Shown in pieces: positions 50,902 to 59,696 of a DNA stretch of 64,000 nt. Source of the stretch: UBA2658 sp964485265. Lineage in GTDB: Bacteria; Bacillota; Clostridia; Oscillospirales; Oscillospiraceae. Position 1 is the first letter of the stretch. Every line of letters starts with the position of its first letter. A model generated the notes under the pieces. The model did no database searches. It saw only the letters and a list, made by a program, of their open reading frames with translations, and was not told the origin of the DNA. Where the stretch lies: the NCBI GenBank assembly GCA_964485265.1, contig CAZAIU010000005.1:24575-88574 (forward strand). Reading direction: 5' to 3'. The position numbers and the translations under genes are program-made.

Positions 50902-52221
50902 CTATGCGTAAATCCTGCGTCTTGATGAGGGGGGGATACCCATTTCGTCGCGGTATTTTGCAACGGTGCGTCGGCTGACATTTATGCCGATACGGTGTAG
51001 GGCGTTAACGATTGCTTCATCGCTCATGGGAGCTTGCCTGTCCTCATTGTGGATTATAGCTTGAATACTGCTTTCTATGCTGCTTTTTGTCATTGTGGGG
51101 TGAGAGTCCACAGAGGTTTTAGGGAAGAAATAGTCTGTTGGAAACATGCCCCATGAGCACTCCACATATTTGTCCTTAAAGGCACGGCTCACAGTTGATT
51201 CGCTTCGTCCTACCTGCTCGGCAAGCTCTTTTCGGCTGTATGGATGCAGAGACTCCGGACCATATTCAAAAAAGTCCCTCTGACAATTTAGAAGCTGGGT
51301 AGCACATGCCATAAGCGTTTCACAGCGCTGGCGAATACTTTCCCTAAGCCATTGAGCTTTTTTCATGTTTTCATCGAGAAAACTGCGAACGGTTTCGTTA
51401 TCGGTTTCCTGATATATTTTGGAGTAGGTATCATCAATAATGATGCTGTCAGCATTTAGCTGATTGAGTTCAACAACAAAGTGCTTGTCCTTTTTTAGAA
51501 TTCTGATGTCGGGAGTGATATAATCATTGTCCTGCAAGCGGCTTTCAAGCATAAGGGGCTTCGGGTTCAGAGAGCGGATGACTTGCTGGGCATTTACAAC
51601 TCGGTGCAGGGGTATTCCGCTTTTTTTTGCGATTTGGGGAAGCTGATTTTTTCCCAAAAGCTCCAAATGATCCTGAGCGACCTTCCACGCATCGCTGTTT
51701 TTAAGACCCTTGCGTTCAAGCTGCAACAAGATGCATTCTCTGGGATTGAAAGCTCCTACACCTGCCGGCTCAAGTGATTGCAGCAGGTCGATTGCGGTTT
51801 TAAGATCATCAAGAGATACCTTTGTTGCCTGCGCAAGACGTTCAACATCGTCATAGCACAGGTATCCGTTTTCGTCCAAAAGGTATATTAGAGCGTAGCC
51901 AATGCGCTGTATATAAGAGGGAGGCTTCAGCATTGCGTACTGAATACGAAGTGAGACTATGGGTGAATTGTTGTCGTCGGAAATCCGTTCCGTCATATCA
52001 TCGTTGTCGTTGAAATCCAGCTTAAAGCGGGAACTGCGGCGGCATTTTTCAGCGTAGTCGATGCTGTCAAAGGTGATGACCGGGTTTTCCTCAATTTCCT
52101 TGACCAGATATTCGTACAGCTCCGTAGAAGGCATTTGCAAAACAGAAAGAGATTGCAGCATACGCGGAGACAGCATCTGAGCCTGCTCCTGCAATTGCTG
52201 CGCACCAAAACCATGTTCCAT
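50902..52221 (-). CDS. rpoN: RNA polymerase sigma-54 factor
   Basis: From ATG 52221 the product has 439 residues. AAAGGAGG lies 13 bases upstream, rather far; an in-frame start at 52269 precedes it. N-terminal region I is Gln/Leu-rich ('LQEQAQMLSPRMLQSLSVLQMPSTELYEYLVKEIEENPV'), followed by the core-binding domain and the C-terminal HTH. The diagnostic RpoN box appears as SRRTVAKYRDE, close to ARRTVAKYRE, so recognition of -24/-12 promoters is expected. No enhancer-binding protein is in the window. Its own promoter contains a Spo0A-box-like sequence. Confidence 0.95.
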   Translation of the reverse strand: MEHGFGAQQLQEQAQMLSPRMLQSLSVLQMPSTELYEYLVKEIEENPVITFDSIDYAEKCRRSSRFKLDFNDNDDMTERISDDNNSPIVSLRIQYAMLKPPSYIQRIGYALIYLLDENGYLCYDDVERLAQATKVSLDDLKTAIDLLQSLEPAGVGAFNPRECILLQLERKGLKNSDAWKVAQDHLELLGKNQLPQIAKKSGIPLHRVVNAQQVIRSLNPKPLMLESRLQDNDYITPDIRILKKDKHFVVELNQLNADSIIIDDTYSKIYQETDNETVRSFLDENMKKAQWLRESIRQRCETLMACATQLLNCQRDFFEYGPESLHPYSRKELAEQVGRSESTVSRAFKDKYVECSWGMFPTDYFFPKTSVDSHPTMTKSSIESSIQAIIHNEDRQAPMSDEAIVNALHRIGINVSRRTVAKYRDEMGIPPSSRRRIYA

Positions 52222-52283
52222 TATGCAAAAAACACCTCCTTTAAGCAAATATACTTTTGAAACACTCATAAAATGTTACTAAC

Positions 52284-52312
52284 ATTGTAACATAAAATGT
52301 CGAAATTGACAA
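52284..52312 (-). promoter_or_regulatory. rpoN promoter with Spo0A-box-like spacer
   Basis: On the minus strand TTGTCA (52312-52307), a 17-base spacer and TACAAT (52289-52284). The spacer contains TTTCGACA, the complement of TGTCGAAA (52298-52305), a perfect 0A core placed where binding would repress. Confidence 0.55.
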
Positions 52313-52332
52313 TATGTTCAGCTAAAAGTTAG

Positions 52333-52376
52333 AAAAACAGCAGCGCCGCTTCAATTGAAGATGGCACTGCTGCTTT
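52333..52376 (-). terminator. Terminator of the HemZ-to-PAP2 run
   Basis: CAGCAGCGCC (52338-52347) pairs with GGCACTGCTG (52363-52372), one mismatch, with an inner CTTCAATTGAAG palindrome and T-runs on both strands. Confidence 0.7.
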
Positions 52377-52390
52377 TACACGTAGTGCTA

Positions 52391-52948
52391 TTAGATTATA
52401 TCTTTGCGCACGAAATCTGTCTTTAAGAATCTCTTCAAGAGATAATATGTTCCAAGCGCGGCAAGTACACCAACAACTATTCCGCCTAATATATCGGTCG
52501 GATAGTGTACTCCCACATACAGGCGTGAAAGGGCAATTAGTGCAGCCGGCAAAAAAGACCATGCACCCTTTTTGCCAAAGCTCAGGGAAAGCGCTGTGGC
52601 GCAGGTGAAGCTTGAGCTGGTATGACCCGAGGGAAAGGAAAATGAGGTTTCCGGAGCAACGAGAATATTCAAGCCCTCTATCACTTCATAGGGACGAATT
52701 CTGCCGACCAAATCCTTTAGAATAACATCTGTTAAAACAAAAGTAACAGCAAGGCACATAATCATATCAAAGCCGCCGCGCCGTGTCTTTTTCGGAAACA
52801 GAAGAATAATGCCAAGCAAAATCCAAATAAAGCCGGCATCGCCAAGCCTTGTAACAAAGGTCATAATAGGATTAAGAAACGCGCAGCGGAGGTTTTCCTG
52901 AATATACAGCAGTGCCGCTGCATCGAAATTTAAAATAGCATCCATCAC
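52391..52948 (-). CDS. PAP2-family membrane phosphatase
   Basis: The 185-residue protein has about five membrane helices and the three acid-phosphatase motifs: KDLVGRIRP (K-x6-R-P), PSGHTSS, and SRLYVGVHYPTD (S-R-x5-H-x3-D). It probably dephosphorylates a lipid pyrophosphate such as undecaprenyl-PP or phosphatidic acid at the outer membrane face. It overlaps the preceding LbH gene by 4 bases (ATGA), so translation is coupled. Confidence 0.9.
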   Translation of the reverse strand: MMDAILNFDAAALLYIQENLRCAFLNPIMTFVTRLGDAGFIWILLGIILLFPKKTRRGGFDMIMCLAVTFVLTDVILKDLVGRIRPYEVIEGLNILVAPETSFSFPSGHTSSSFTCATALSLSFGKKGAWSFLPAALIALSRLYVGVHYPTDILGGIVVGVLAALGTYYLLKRFLKTDFVRKDII

Positions 52949-53658
52949 GGCTTAAGCTCCACTATTTCATTTTCCTCCAAAACTATCTCACGGGGATGAT
53001 AAACACGTTTTGCCGCAGGAATGAAGCCGCGGACGTTGGTCAGAGGATAAATCCATGTGTGAGGACCTATGTGTGTGCCGGGCTGAGTAACAGCATTTGC
53101 ACCTAATCTTGCGCTGTCACCCAGTATGCAGCCAAAGAAGCTGTCCTGCAAATCAACCCGCTCGCCGTCTACCTTTATGGTTGCGTTTGACTGATTGAAT
53201 TTTCTGTTTGCAGTAATAACACCGCTGCCGATTCGAGCGGAAGCACCTAAAACACAGTCACCTGCAAATGCCAAGGAAGCAATCTTCGAACCGCCCATCA
53301 TTACGCAGTGCTTGACCTCGCTGCCATGACCAACTGAGCAACCGTCCGCGATTATAGTGTTCGGTCGAATAATTGCTCCGGGCAAAAGCTCACAGTTCTT
53401 TCCGATATACACAGGTCCGATAATGGTGACGTCGTTGTAAATAACGGTATTTTCTCCGATAAAGTAGTTACCATGCAGATTTGGATCGTCACCGCGATGC
53501 TCTGAGTGGTCTTCGTGCAGGTTTGGAGTTACAAGGGTATCCTTCAAGTAGACTTTTGCCTTCTGGAGTATCTCATAGGTTTCATTCAACCCATCAAAGA
53601 AGTTGGGGATGGGAAATTTATCAAGCTTTGAGAAGTAATAGCTTATCTTTGTAGACAT
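52945..53658 (-). CDS. Left-handed beta-helix (hexapeptide repeat) acyl/nucleotidyl-transferase-like protein
   Basis: From ATG 53658 (GAAAGGTG upstream) the product has 237 residues. It shows clear hexapeptide-repeat rungs: 'VIYNDVTIIGPVYIGKNCELLPGAIIRPNTIIADGCSVGHGSEVK', 'ASARIGSGVITAN' and 'GDSARLGANAVTQPGTHIGPHTWIYPL'. This resembles the C-terminal half of GlmU-type sugar-nucleotide enzymes without a nucleotidyltransferase domain. It has an N-terminal extension of about 70 residues. It is coupled to the PAP2 phosphatase, which suggests cell-envelope chemistry. The substrate is unknown. Confidence 0.8.
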   Translation of the reverse strand: MSTKISYYFSKLDKFPIPNFFDGLNETYEILQKAKVYLKDTLVTPNLHEDHSEHRGDDPNLHGNYFIGENTVIYNDVTIIGPVYIGKNCELLPGAIIRPNTIIADGCSVGHGSEVKHCVMMGGSKIASLAFAGDCVLGASARIGSGVITANRKFNQSNATIKVDGERVDLQDSFFGCILGDSARLGANAVTQPGTHIGPHTWIYPLTNVRGFIPAAKRVYHPREIVLEENEIVELKP

Positions 53659-53703
53659 ATATAGTTCACCTTTCAATTATTTGCTTTGCAGCGTTATGCC
53701 GCA

Positions 53704-54636
53704 CTAATATTTGTAAATACCACCGCCGATAAATTCTCGAAGCAGGGACTCAGGAGCGACAAGCTTGGGGTCAATAGCTTCAAATTTTTCGAAAGCGGGA
53801 ACGATAGAGCGAAGCTCCTGATACCGTGGAGTTCCTTCGGGTACACCCTTGAACAGTCCCTCGGCAATGGTTTTCATCACGCATACCTCGTAGGCGAAGG
53901 AGGAGTCAAACTTGAGCGCTGCTTTATCCTTAAAGGGGCTGATATTGACCTTTTCGCCCCGGCGCACATTTGCCCAGAGGCTTAGTGTATACTCCGGTGC
54001 TGCGCCGCGGAATTTGTAGTCGCGCACAACGCGGCGGACAAGGCGCATCCACGTTCCTTTAAAGCAAACCTCATCATTTTCCTCAACGTTGGAGCGTGCG
54101 CTGATGTACAGCTTGAGGGCATCTGGGTGAGCCTCGGTAAGCTCATCGTTCAAAGCGTGAATGCCCTCTACAACGACAACGTCGTTTTTGCCGATTTTTA
54201 AAATTTCGGAAGGCTCATCCGCCCGTCTCTGCTCTGCAAAAAGGTATTTTGGAACATTTATTGGCTCGCCGTTGCCCAGCTTTGTAAAGTGCTCGGTAAG
54301 CAGCTCCATATCTACACAGTGAGGAGATTCAAGGTCAATTTTCCCGTCGGGTGTTTTGGGAGAGTTTTCATTGACTGTTTGAAAGTAGCTGTCCATTGCC
54401 AAAGCATGAGTCATTATACCCCGTCTGCGAAGCTCCTCCTCAATTTTTTTTGAGGTTGTGGTTTTTCCGCTGCCGGAGGGTCCTGATATAAGAACAATCG
54501 GGCTTTTTTCGCGGTTTTGGATAATAAGGTCGGCTGCTTGCTCAATTCTTGCTTGATACACAGCGTCACAATCGCTGATAAAGCCTATGGGATCTTCCAC
54601 AGCTCTACGGTTGATTTCATTCAAGTTATAGGCCAC
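53704..54636 (-). CDS. Uridine kinase-like nucleoside kinase
   Basis: The 310-residue protein starts at GTG 54636 behind AAAGGAGAA and overlaps hemZ by 16 bases. P-loop SGPSGSGKTTTSKKI (Lys58) is followed by 'ALAMDSYFQTVNENSPKTPDGKIDLESPHCVDMELL', the PRK/URK substrate region, and 'VVVVEGIHALND'. Related Firmicutes proteins are annotated as uridine kinase or 'nucleoside kinase'. It is longer than the classical 210-residue Udk, with an extra C-terminal part. Its phosphate acceptor is probably a nucleoside. Confidence 0.85.
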   Translation of the reverse strand: MAYNLNEINRRAVEDPIGFISDCDAVYQARIEQAADLIIQNREKSPIVLISGPSGSGKTTTSKKIEEELRRRGIMTHALAMDSYFQTVNENSPKTPDGKIDLESPHCVDMELLTEHFTKLGNGEPINVPKYLFAEQRRADEPSEILKIGKNDVVVVEGIHALNDELTEAHPDALKLYISARSNVEENDEVCFKGTWMRLVRRVVRDYKFRGAAPEYTLSLWANVRRGEKVNISPFKDKAALKFDSSFAYEVCVMKTIAEGLFKGVPEGTPRYQELRSIVPAFEKFEAIDPKLVAPESLLREFIGGGIYKY

Positions 54637-56096
54637 GTTATATTCTCCTTTATTGCGTTTTTGTCAGATATTATCTTTTCTATGCTTTCAATATACTCGG
54701 CGGGATACTTTGGGTCAAAAATCCTTTCTATACGGCCGGAGCCTGCGCAAAGCTTAGTTGAGGCACCGCCGCCCATGGAGATTATACTGCAAAGCTCCTC
54801 CATAATGCATATATTGTAGATGTTTTCACTGCCGCCCTGCTGCCAGCCGACGTTTTCATAGCCGCCTGACATATACTTTTGACGGTAGAGATAGTATGGC
54901 TCAAAGCATGCGGAATAAAGCGTTTTGTTTGCGTATTCCAGCATTTCTCCCACTTGCCTTGCAGAGGGTCTGGGCGTGTTACCAAGCATAATTTCACTGC
55001 CCTTTTTTAAAGCAAGAGTGTGAATAGTGATGTTTTCCGGCTTAAGCGTAAGTACGGTATCCAATGTGCTTTTGAAGGTTTGAGGGGTATCTAAGGGTAA
55101 ACCTGCAATCAAATCCATGTTTACCTCAAAGCCGCCAACGCTTCGCACCCAATTGAGTGCATCCAGAACATCTTGAGCAGTGTGCTTCCTGCCGATTGCC
55201 TCAAGTACATTGTCATCCATGGTTTGCGGGTTTACGCTCACGCGGGTTATGCCATGCTGCTTCAAGACCTCAAGCTTTGAAGCAGTGATAGTATCCGGTC
55301 TTCCGGCTTCAACCGTGTATTCGCGCAGAGCGGACAAATCAAAGGCTGACTCAAGCCTTTTGCACAGCTCATCAAGCTGAGAGGAAGAAAGGGTGGTTGG
55401 CGTGCCTCCTCCCATGTATAGAGATATGGGACGAAGCTTCAACTCAGCGCATATTTTAGCTGTTGCGTCAATCTCCTTGTATAGTGCAGCCAGATATTGA
55501 GGAATAAGCTTCATGCTCTTGTGAACCGACTGACTGACGAAGCTGCAATATGAGCAGCGCGTGGGACAAAAAGGAATACCGACATAAAGGCAAATGTCGC
55601 GCTCATCAAGGCTGGCTGCACAATTTAGGCTTGCCTTTGCTGTGTGGAGACAAAGCATGGCTCTGTCTCGGGAAACGTCGTTATCAGAACAGAATTTAGT
55701 AACTGCGGCAGCCTCACTCATTCCTGCTTCAAGAAGATTAGATAAGAGCTTACCCGGACGTATACCTGTTAAAGCACCCCAAACAGGACGCTCCCTGCCT
55801 GAACGTAAGGCAGCGTTATAAAAGGATAGCTTAACAATTCTCTGAAGATAACGGGCCTTTGACAGCTCATCTGTAATGTTGGCTTTTGCAGTTGAGGCCT
55901 TGCCCAGAAAGGTGTCTTTGCCCAGTACGAGCCTGCATACAGCAGTACAGCGTTTTTCGCTCTCGTGAAGATAAAGCTCCGCACGGTCTCCCTGAGGCTT
56001 TCCGTCCGGATATTCGGGACGCTCCTCGGGGAACATGGTCAGCAATATCTGCTCAGCAGCGTATTTGTAATCGTGGTTAAATAAATATAGCTTCAT
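54621..56096 (-). CDS. hemZ: Coproporphyrinogen dehydrogenase HemZ-like radical SAM enzyme
   Basis: The 491-residue protein has a Firmicutes-specific N-terminal domain of about 165 residues, followed by a radical SAM core with Cys177-x3-Cys181-x2-Cys184 in PFCPTRCSYCSF. 'YMGGGTPTTLSSSQLDELC', 'YTVEAGRPDTI' and 'RVSVNPQTM' are typical of HemN/HemZ proteins. HemZ is thought to oxidatively decarboxylate coproporphyrinogen III without oxygen, though some HemN-like proteins are haem chaperones. No other haem genes are nearby. It is the first gene of a four-gene run with the kinase, LbH protein and PAP2 phosphatase. Confidence 0.88.
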   Translation of the reverse strand: MKLYLFNHDYKYAAEQILLTMFPEERPEYPDGKPQGDRAELYLHESEKRCTAVCRLVLGKDTFLGKASTAKANITDELSKARYLQRIVKLSFYNAALRSGRERPVWGALTGIRPGKLLSNLLEAGMSEAAAVTKFCSDNDVSRDRAMLCLHTAKASLNCAASLDERDICLYVGIPFCPTRCSYCSFVSQSVHKSMKLIPQYLAALYKEIDATAKICAELKLRPISLYMGGGTPTTLSSSQLDELCKRLESAFDLSALREYTVEAGRPDTITASKLEVLKQHGITRVSVNPQTMDDNVLEAIGRKHTAQDVLDALNWVRSVGGFEVNMDLIAGLPLDTPQTFKSTLDTVLTLKPENITIHTLALKKGSEIMLGNTPRPSARQVGEMLEYANKTLYSACFEPYYLYRQKYMSGGYENVGWQQGGSENIYNICIMEELCSIISMGGGASTKLCAGSGRIERIFDPKYPAEYIESIEKIISDKNAIKENITWPIT

Positions 56097-56326
56097 TGCC
56101 TTAGAATACCTTTTCTTTCATTTTCAGTCAAGGGAAAAACGGCGTACAAAAAAGTTTTTACAAGAATTTAACAGCTGGGATGACAGCTATGTAAAGTATC
56201 ATATTTAGATATATTAAATTTAAAGAATGTATAAAATCGACAGTTTTCACTTGAATTCGAGTTTTTTAAATGCTAACCTAGTTTAAGTGTTTTACATTTT
56301 TGGCTTATAATACGTTAGGAAAGGAA

Positions 56327-58105
56327 ATGTTTTTGAAAAAGCAACGAAGTCTTCTGACACTTTTTGCAGTACTTGTTTTACTTATCAGCAGCGGTGCTTT
56401 TATAATAGCTTCTCTGTCCACATATAACAAGTGCAGGAATTATGAAATAGAGCGAATTGAGGAGCTTTTAGAAGATGCGGCTGTGTCTTCTGCAAAGCAG
56501 GTTGAACATACCGTAGGACAGCTACTGGAGGAAACGCGGGAAACTGCTTACATACTATCCACGAGTGATCTAAGTGAGGAGAGCGTAGCCTCCTGCTTTG
56601 CTCATCAATTTGACGTGACAGCAGCGCAGACAGGTCTTTTTTTTAGCTTTGACGGCTCATTAAAATACGGAAACCCCGAATTTGAACAAATATTTGGTTA
56701 TATCGGTAAAAGCACCATTGAAGCTCAAAGCGCGCAGGTTTCAAATACAGCATTATGCAAGGACGGAAAAACACGCTTTGCGGTTTCTGTACCCTTTACT
56801 TCGACTGACGGAAAAACAGAAGCTGTAATGCTTGTGTACCCCGTTTCGGTGCTTTCTGAAACAGCCGATCGGACAATACTGGAAGGTGAAGGCAGGATCG
56901 CGCTGATACATGCAGACGGTGCGTTTGTAGAGCCAAATAAGCCGGCACCGGACTGGGATTTTAAGCTGCTTAAAAAGGAGGAGTTTACTAATGCTGCCTA
57001 TGGGCTGAGCAAGGTCGGGGAGACAGTATTTGCGGATTCCAAATATGTGCTGTCAAGGGCGGTAGGAATAAACGACTGGACAATAATTTGCGGAATCAAC
57101 AACAGCTATATTGACAGGCATGCAAAATTCTATGCAGCCATAAATCGCGGAACAGATATTGCTTCCCTCATTATTATTGTTATATTTACTCTTATTTCGG
57201 TAATGTATGTTTCATCAAGGCAAAGAAAGCTGCTTTTTGCAAAGCGGCGCTTCAAAATAGCTGTAAGCAGATCAACCAGAGCGGTTTTCCAATATGATAT
57301 TAGACGAGACAAATTCTCAATAATAAGTCAATGCTGCAATATCAATTTACCAGAGGAGAAGAGATTTATTGCACTGCCCGAGTTCTTAAAACTAGTGCAC
57401 CCAACCGACAGACGAGAGTTCCAAACCACCATTGGAAGCCTTGGAAAAACAGGCACTGTGTCAGCAACAATACGCATTTCCCAGCTTAGCGGAGCGGGAG
57501 ATTACAGATGGTATCACATTGATGCCACACGTTTGTCCTATGAGGGGCGCGGTTCGTCATTTGTTATTGGCTCAATAGAGGACATTGATGAGAGGGAGAA
57601 GGAACGGCTTATACTCCGAATCAAAGCAACTACGGATCCCTTAACAGGCTTGTATGACAGGGCAGAGACTCAAATAATTGTAAATGAGCGCCTTTCAAAG
57701 CTTGGTGCAAATGAGTTTTCAACCTTCTGCATTATAGACTTGGACAACTTTAAGTCCATAAACGATAGATATGGTCACGAATGCGGTGACAAGGCGCTAT
57801 TGTTCTTTGCCGAAAGACTTAAATCCACGTTCCGTTTTGAGGATGTGATTGGCAGACTGGGCGGAGACGAATTTGTCGTATATATGGCGCTAACCTCTGA
57901 CAGACAGGTTATTGAACGGCGATTTGCCGAACTTATGGACAGCCTAAGCAGCGGCAGCAAGGAACTGGGGCTGCCCGAAATAAGCTGCTCTATCGGATAC
58001 ATTACCGCAAAGCAGGGGGACAGCTTCCAGTCTGTCTATAGGCGTGCGGACAAGGCTATGTACAAGGCAAAAACAGCAGGCAAAAGACAAGCTGTGGGCG
58101 AATAA
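56327..58105 (+). CDS. Membrane-bound sensor diguanylate cyclase (PAS-GGDEF)
   Basis: From ATG 56327 (TAGGA upstream) the product has 592 residues; TTG 56333 is an equally possible start. Two membrane helices ('LLTLFAVLVLLISSGAFIIASL' and 'IASLIIIVIFTLISVMYV') bracket an extracytoplasmic sensor domain of about 240 residues of Cache-like appearance. A PAS-like domain and GGDEF domain follow: 'DPLTGLYDRAETQ', 'IIDLDNFKSINDRYGHECGD' and the intact GGDEF loop at 512-516. It should make c-di-GMP in response to an external signal. It is monocistronic. Confidence 0.87.
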   Translation: MFLKKQRSLLTLFAVLVLLISSGAFIIASLSTYNKCRNYEIERIEELLEDAAVSSAKQVEHTVGQLLEETRETAYILSTSDLSEESVASCFAHQFDVTAAQTGLFFSFDGSLKYGNPEFEQIFGYIGKSTIEAQSAQVSNTALCKDGKTRFAVSVPFTSTDGKTEAVMLVYPVSVLSETADRTILEGEGRIALIHADGAFVEPNKPAPDWDFKLLKKEEFTNAAYGLSKVGETVFADSKYVLSRAVGINDWTIICGINNSYIDRHAKFYAAINRGTDIASLIIIVIFTLISVMYVSSRQRKLLFAKRRFKIAVSRSTRAVFQYDIRRDKFSIISQCCNINLPEEKRFIALPEFLKLVHPTDRREFQTTIGSLGKTGTVSATIRISQLSGAGDYRWYHIDATRLSYEGRGSSFVIGSIEDIDEREKERLILRIKATTDPLTGLYDRAETQIIVNERLSKLGANEFSTFCIIDLDNFKSINDRYGHECGDKALLFFAERLKSTFRFEDVIGRLGGDEFVVYMALTSDRQVIERRFAELMDSLSSGSKELGLPEISCSIGYITAKQGDSFQSVYRRADKAMYKAKTAGKRQAVGE

Positions 58106-58160
58106 AAAAACTAAATACTCGATTTGCGGAAAAAGAATTTTCCTTTTCCACAAGCTTAAA

Positions 58161-58186
58161 AGGGCTTTGCATTCACGCAAAGCCCT
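58161..58186. terminator. Bidirectional terminator
   Basis: AGGGCTTTGC (58161-58170) pairs perfectly with GCAAAGCCCT (58177-58186), between the convergent GGDEF and GNAT genes. Confidence 0.8.
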
Positions 58187-58205
58187 TTGCTATTTACTTA
58201 AATAA

Positions 58206-58754
58206 TCATACGCACTTTTGACCGTGCATTGCCTTTATCATTGCACAGTCACATCCGCCGTCTTTATCGGACTGGATTCTGTGCTCCATTAAAACAACGC
58301 TGCGCCAAACGCCGAAACGGTCTTTTCCGATGCGCTCGCGAACACCGACTGTTCGGAAGCCGCACTTTTGATGAAGCTTAACGCTTGCAATGTTTGTTTC
58401 AAAGATATGAGATTCAATGGTCCAATAGCCGGCCTTTTCCGAGTCCACCAGCAGGGCGGCTAAAAGCTCGGTGCCGAAGCCCTTGCCGATATGATCGGAG
58501 TCGAGGTAAATGCTTACCTCTGCTACGCCCTTATAGCATTCTCTTGCTGAAACAGGAGTAAGTGCTGCCCAGCCAACCACGTCAAAGTCGTCCTCAATTA
58601 CAAGGCGGCAATCCTTAGTATGTCCTGCATCCCATTCTGCGTAGCTGGGACACTCGCTGCGAAAGGTAGAATTGTTAGTTTGAATTCCTTGGTAGAAAAT
58701 TTCGATGACCTGCGACCAATCGTCGCGTTCCATCGGTCTGATAACATGGGACAT
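58206..58754 (-). CDS. GNAT N-acetyltransferase, phosphinothricin-acetyltransferase-like
   Basis: The 182-residue protein has 'IRPMERDDWSQVIEIFYQGIQTNNSTF', 'VVGWAALTPVSARECYKGVAEVSIYLDSDHIGKGFGTELL' (the acetyl-CoA loop K-G-F-G-T) and 'GFRTVGVRERIGKDRFGVWRSVVLMEHR'. This layout matches the Pat/MddA group that acetylates methionine analogues and related amino acids. A Cys-rich tail (CDC...KCV) is unusual. ATG follows AGGAGGA. Confidence 0.88.
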   Translation of the reverse strand: MSHVIRPMERDDWSQVIEIFYQGIQTNNSTFRSECPSYAEWDAGHTKDCRLVIEDDFDVVGWAALTPVSARECYKGVAEVSIYLDSDHIGKGFGTELLAALLVDSEKAGYWTIESHIFETNIASVKLHQKCGFRTVGVRERIGKDRFGVWRSVVLMEHRIQSDKDGGCDCAMIKAMHGQKCV

Positions 58755-58810
58755 TGGAAATCCTCCTAAAGCTATTGTATGTAATACTTAGCTTTGAATA
58801 GTTATTTGCT

Positions 58811-59674
58811 CTACCCTGTGGTCACATTTGTAGCCACCCAACCTTTTTCAGTTAGCCACTGCTTCATCTGATCATCGTTTCTTGTGTCGGAACCAAAGGC
58901 TACTGAGGCGGTTTGCCCATTTGCCGGTTTATAGTAAACGCCGTTGTATATAAGCATGCTTGCCTGCCAATTTGCATGAGAGCTGTCGTTCCCGGAGGAG
59001 GCATACATCACATAGCCGGTGATAGTTTTTCCGCTGTCGGAAAAATTAGCTCGCGACGGACGCCAATATAGGGGTTCGTTTTTGCCCAGCACTTGTTCTG
59101 TTAGATTCTCGTCTACCTTGTTAAGCGTCCCGCCGTTTGCTTTGAAATAGTCTGAAATAAGCTGCTCGCCTTGAAAGTGATTGTGATTTTCAAAGTGGTC
59201 AGCTATTATTTGCTCAATAAGACCGAGAGAAAGGTCATAGTCGCTTTCACTCCCGTTTGTAGTAATCCCGTGAAGAGGGCAGACGAGGGTGCAGCTGAAA
59301 TCATGATTTATTGTTGCAGTGACCTTTTTTCCGGCAGGACAAAGTCCCTTGTAGCTGCTAGTGCTCCCGAAGCGCTCCAAACCTAAATCGGATGCGGCCT
59401 GAGCGATAAGATTGTAAAAATCGTCGATGTTTATAGATTGAGTAAACTGCCTGCTATCAGTTTTTGTAATTGTGTCAGTACGCTCAAGGTCGTAGCTTTT
59501 TAAAAGAGCCTCACGGTTGGACATGCAAACTGCGCTTTTGGCTGAGCTAAGGTAACTTATGTAGTTCGGAACCAGAACTGCCGATAATATACCGATAATT
59601 GCTATCACAATTATTAATTCAACTAGTGTAAAGCCTGCGCTTTTTGGGCGCACGCATCTGTTATTTACCTGCAT
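58811..59674 (-). CDS. Type IV pilin-like prepilin
   Basis: The 287-residue protein begins with a prepilin leader 'MQVNNRCVRPKSAG' and the processing site G14/FTLVEL, with Glu five residues after cleavage, then the hydrophobic stalk helix 'IIVIAIIGILSAVLVPNYISYLSSA'. The C-terminal domain of about 240 residues is secreted and Ser/Asn-rich, with four Cys. No assembly ATPase, prepilin peptidase or platform protein is in the window, so it is either an orphan minor pilin or uses machinery encoded elsewhere. It sits 22 bases downstream of the Na/Pi transporter gene, so a shared transcript is possible. Confidence 0.88.
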   Translation of the reverse strand: MQVNNRCVRPKSAGFTLVELIIVIAIIGILSAVLVPNYISYLSSAKSAVCMSNREALLKSYDLERTDTITKTDSRQFTQSINIDDFYNLIAQAASDLGLERFGSTSSYKGLCPAGKKVTATINHDFSCTLVCPLHGITTNGSESDYDLSLGLIEQIIADHFENHNHFQGEQLISDYFKANGGTLNKVDENLTEQVLGKNEPLYWRPSRANFSDSGKTITGYVMYASSGNDSSHANWQASMLIYNGVYYKPANGQTASVAFGSDTRNDDQMKQWLTEKGWVATNVTTG

Positions 59675-59696
59675 TTGCGGCGCACCTCACTTAAAA

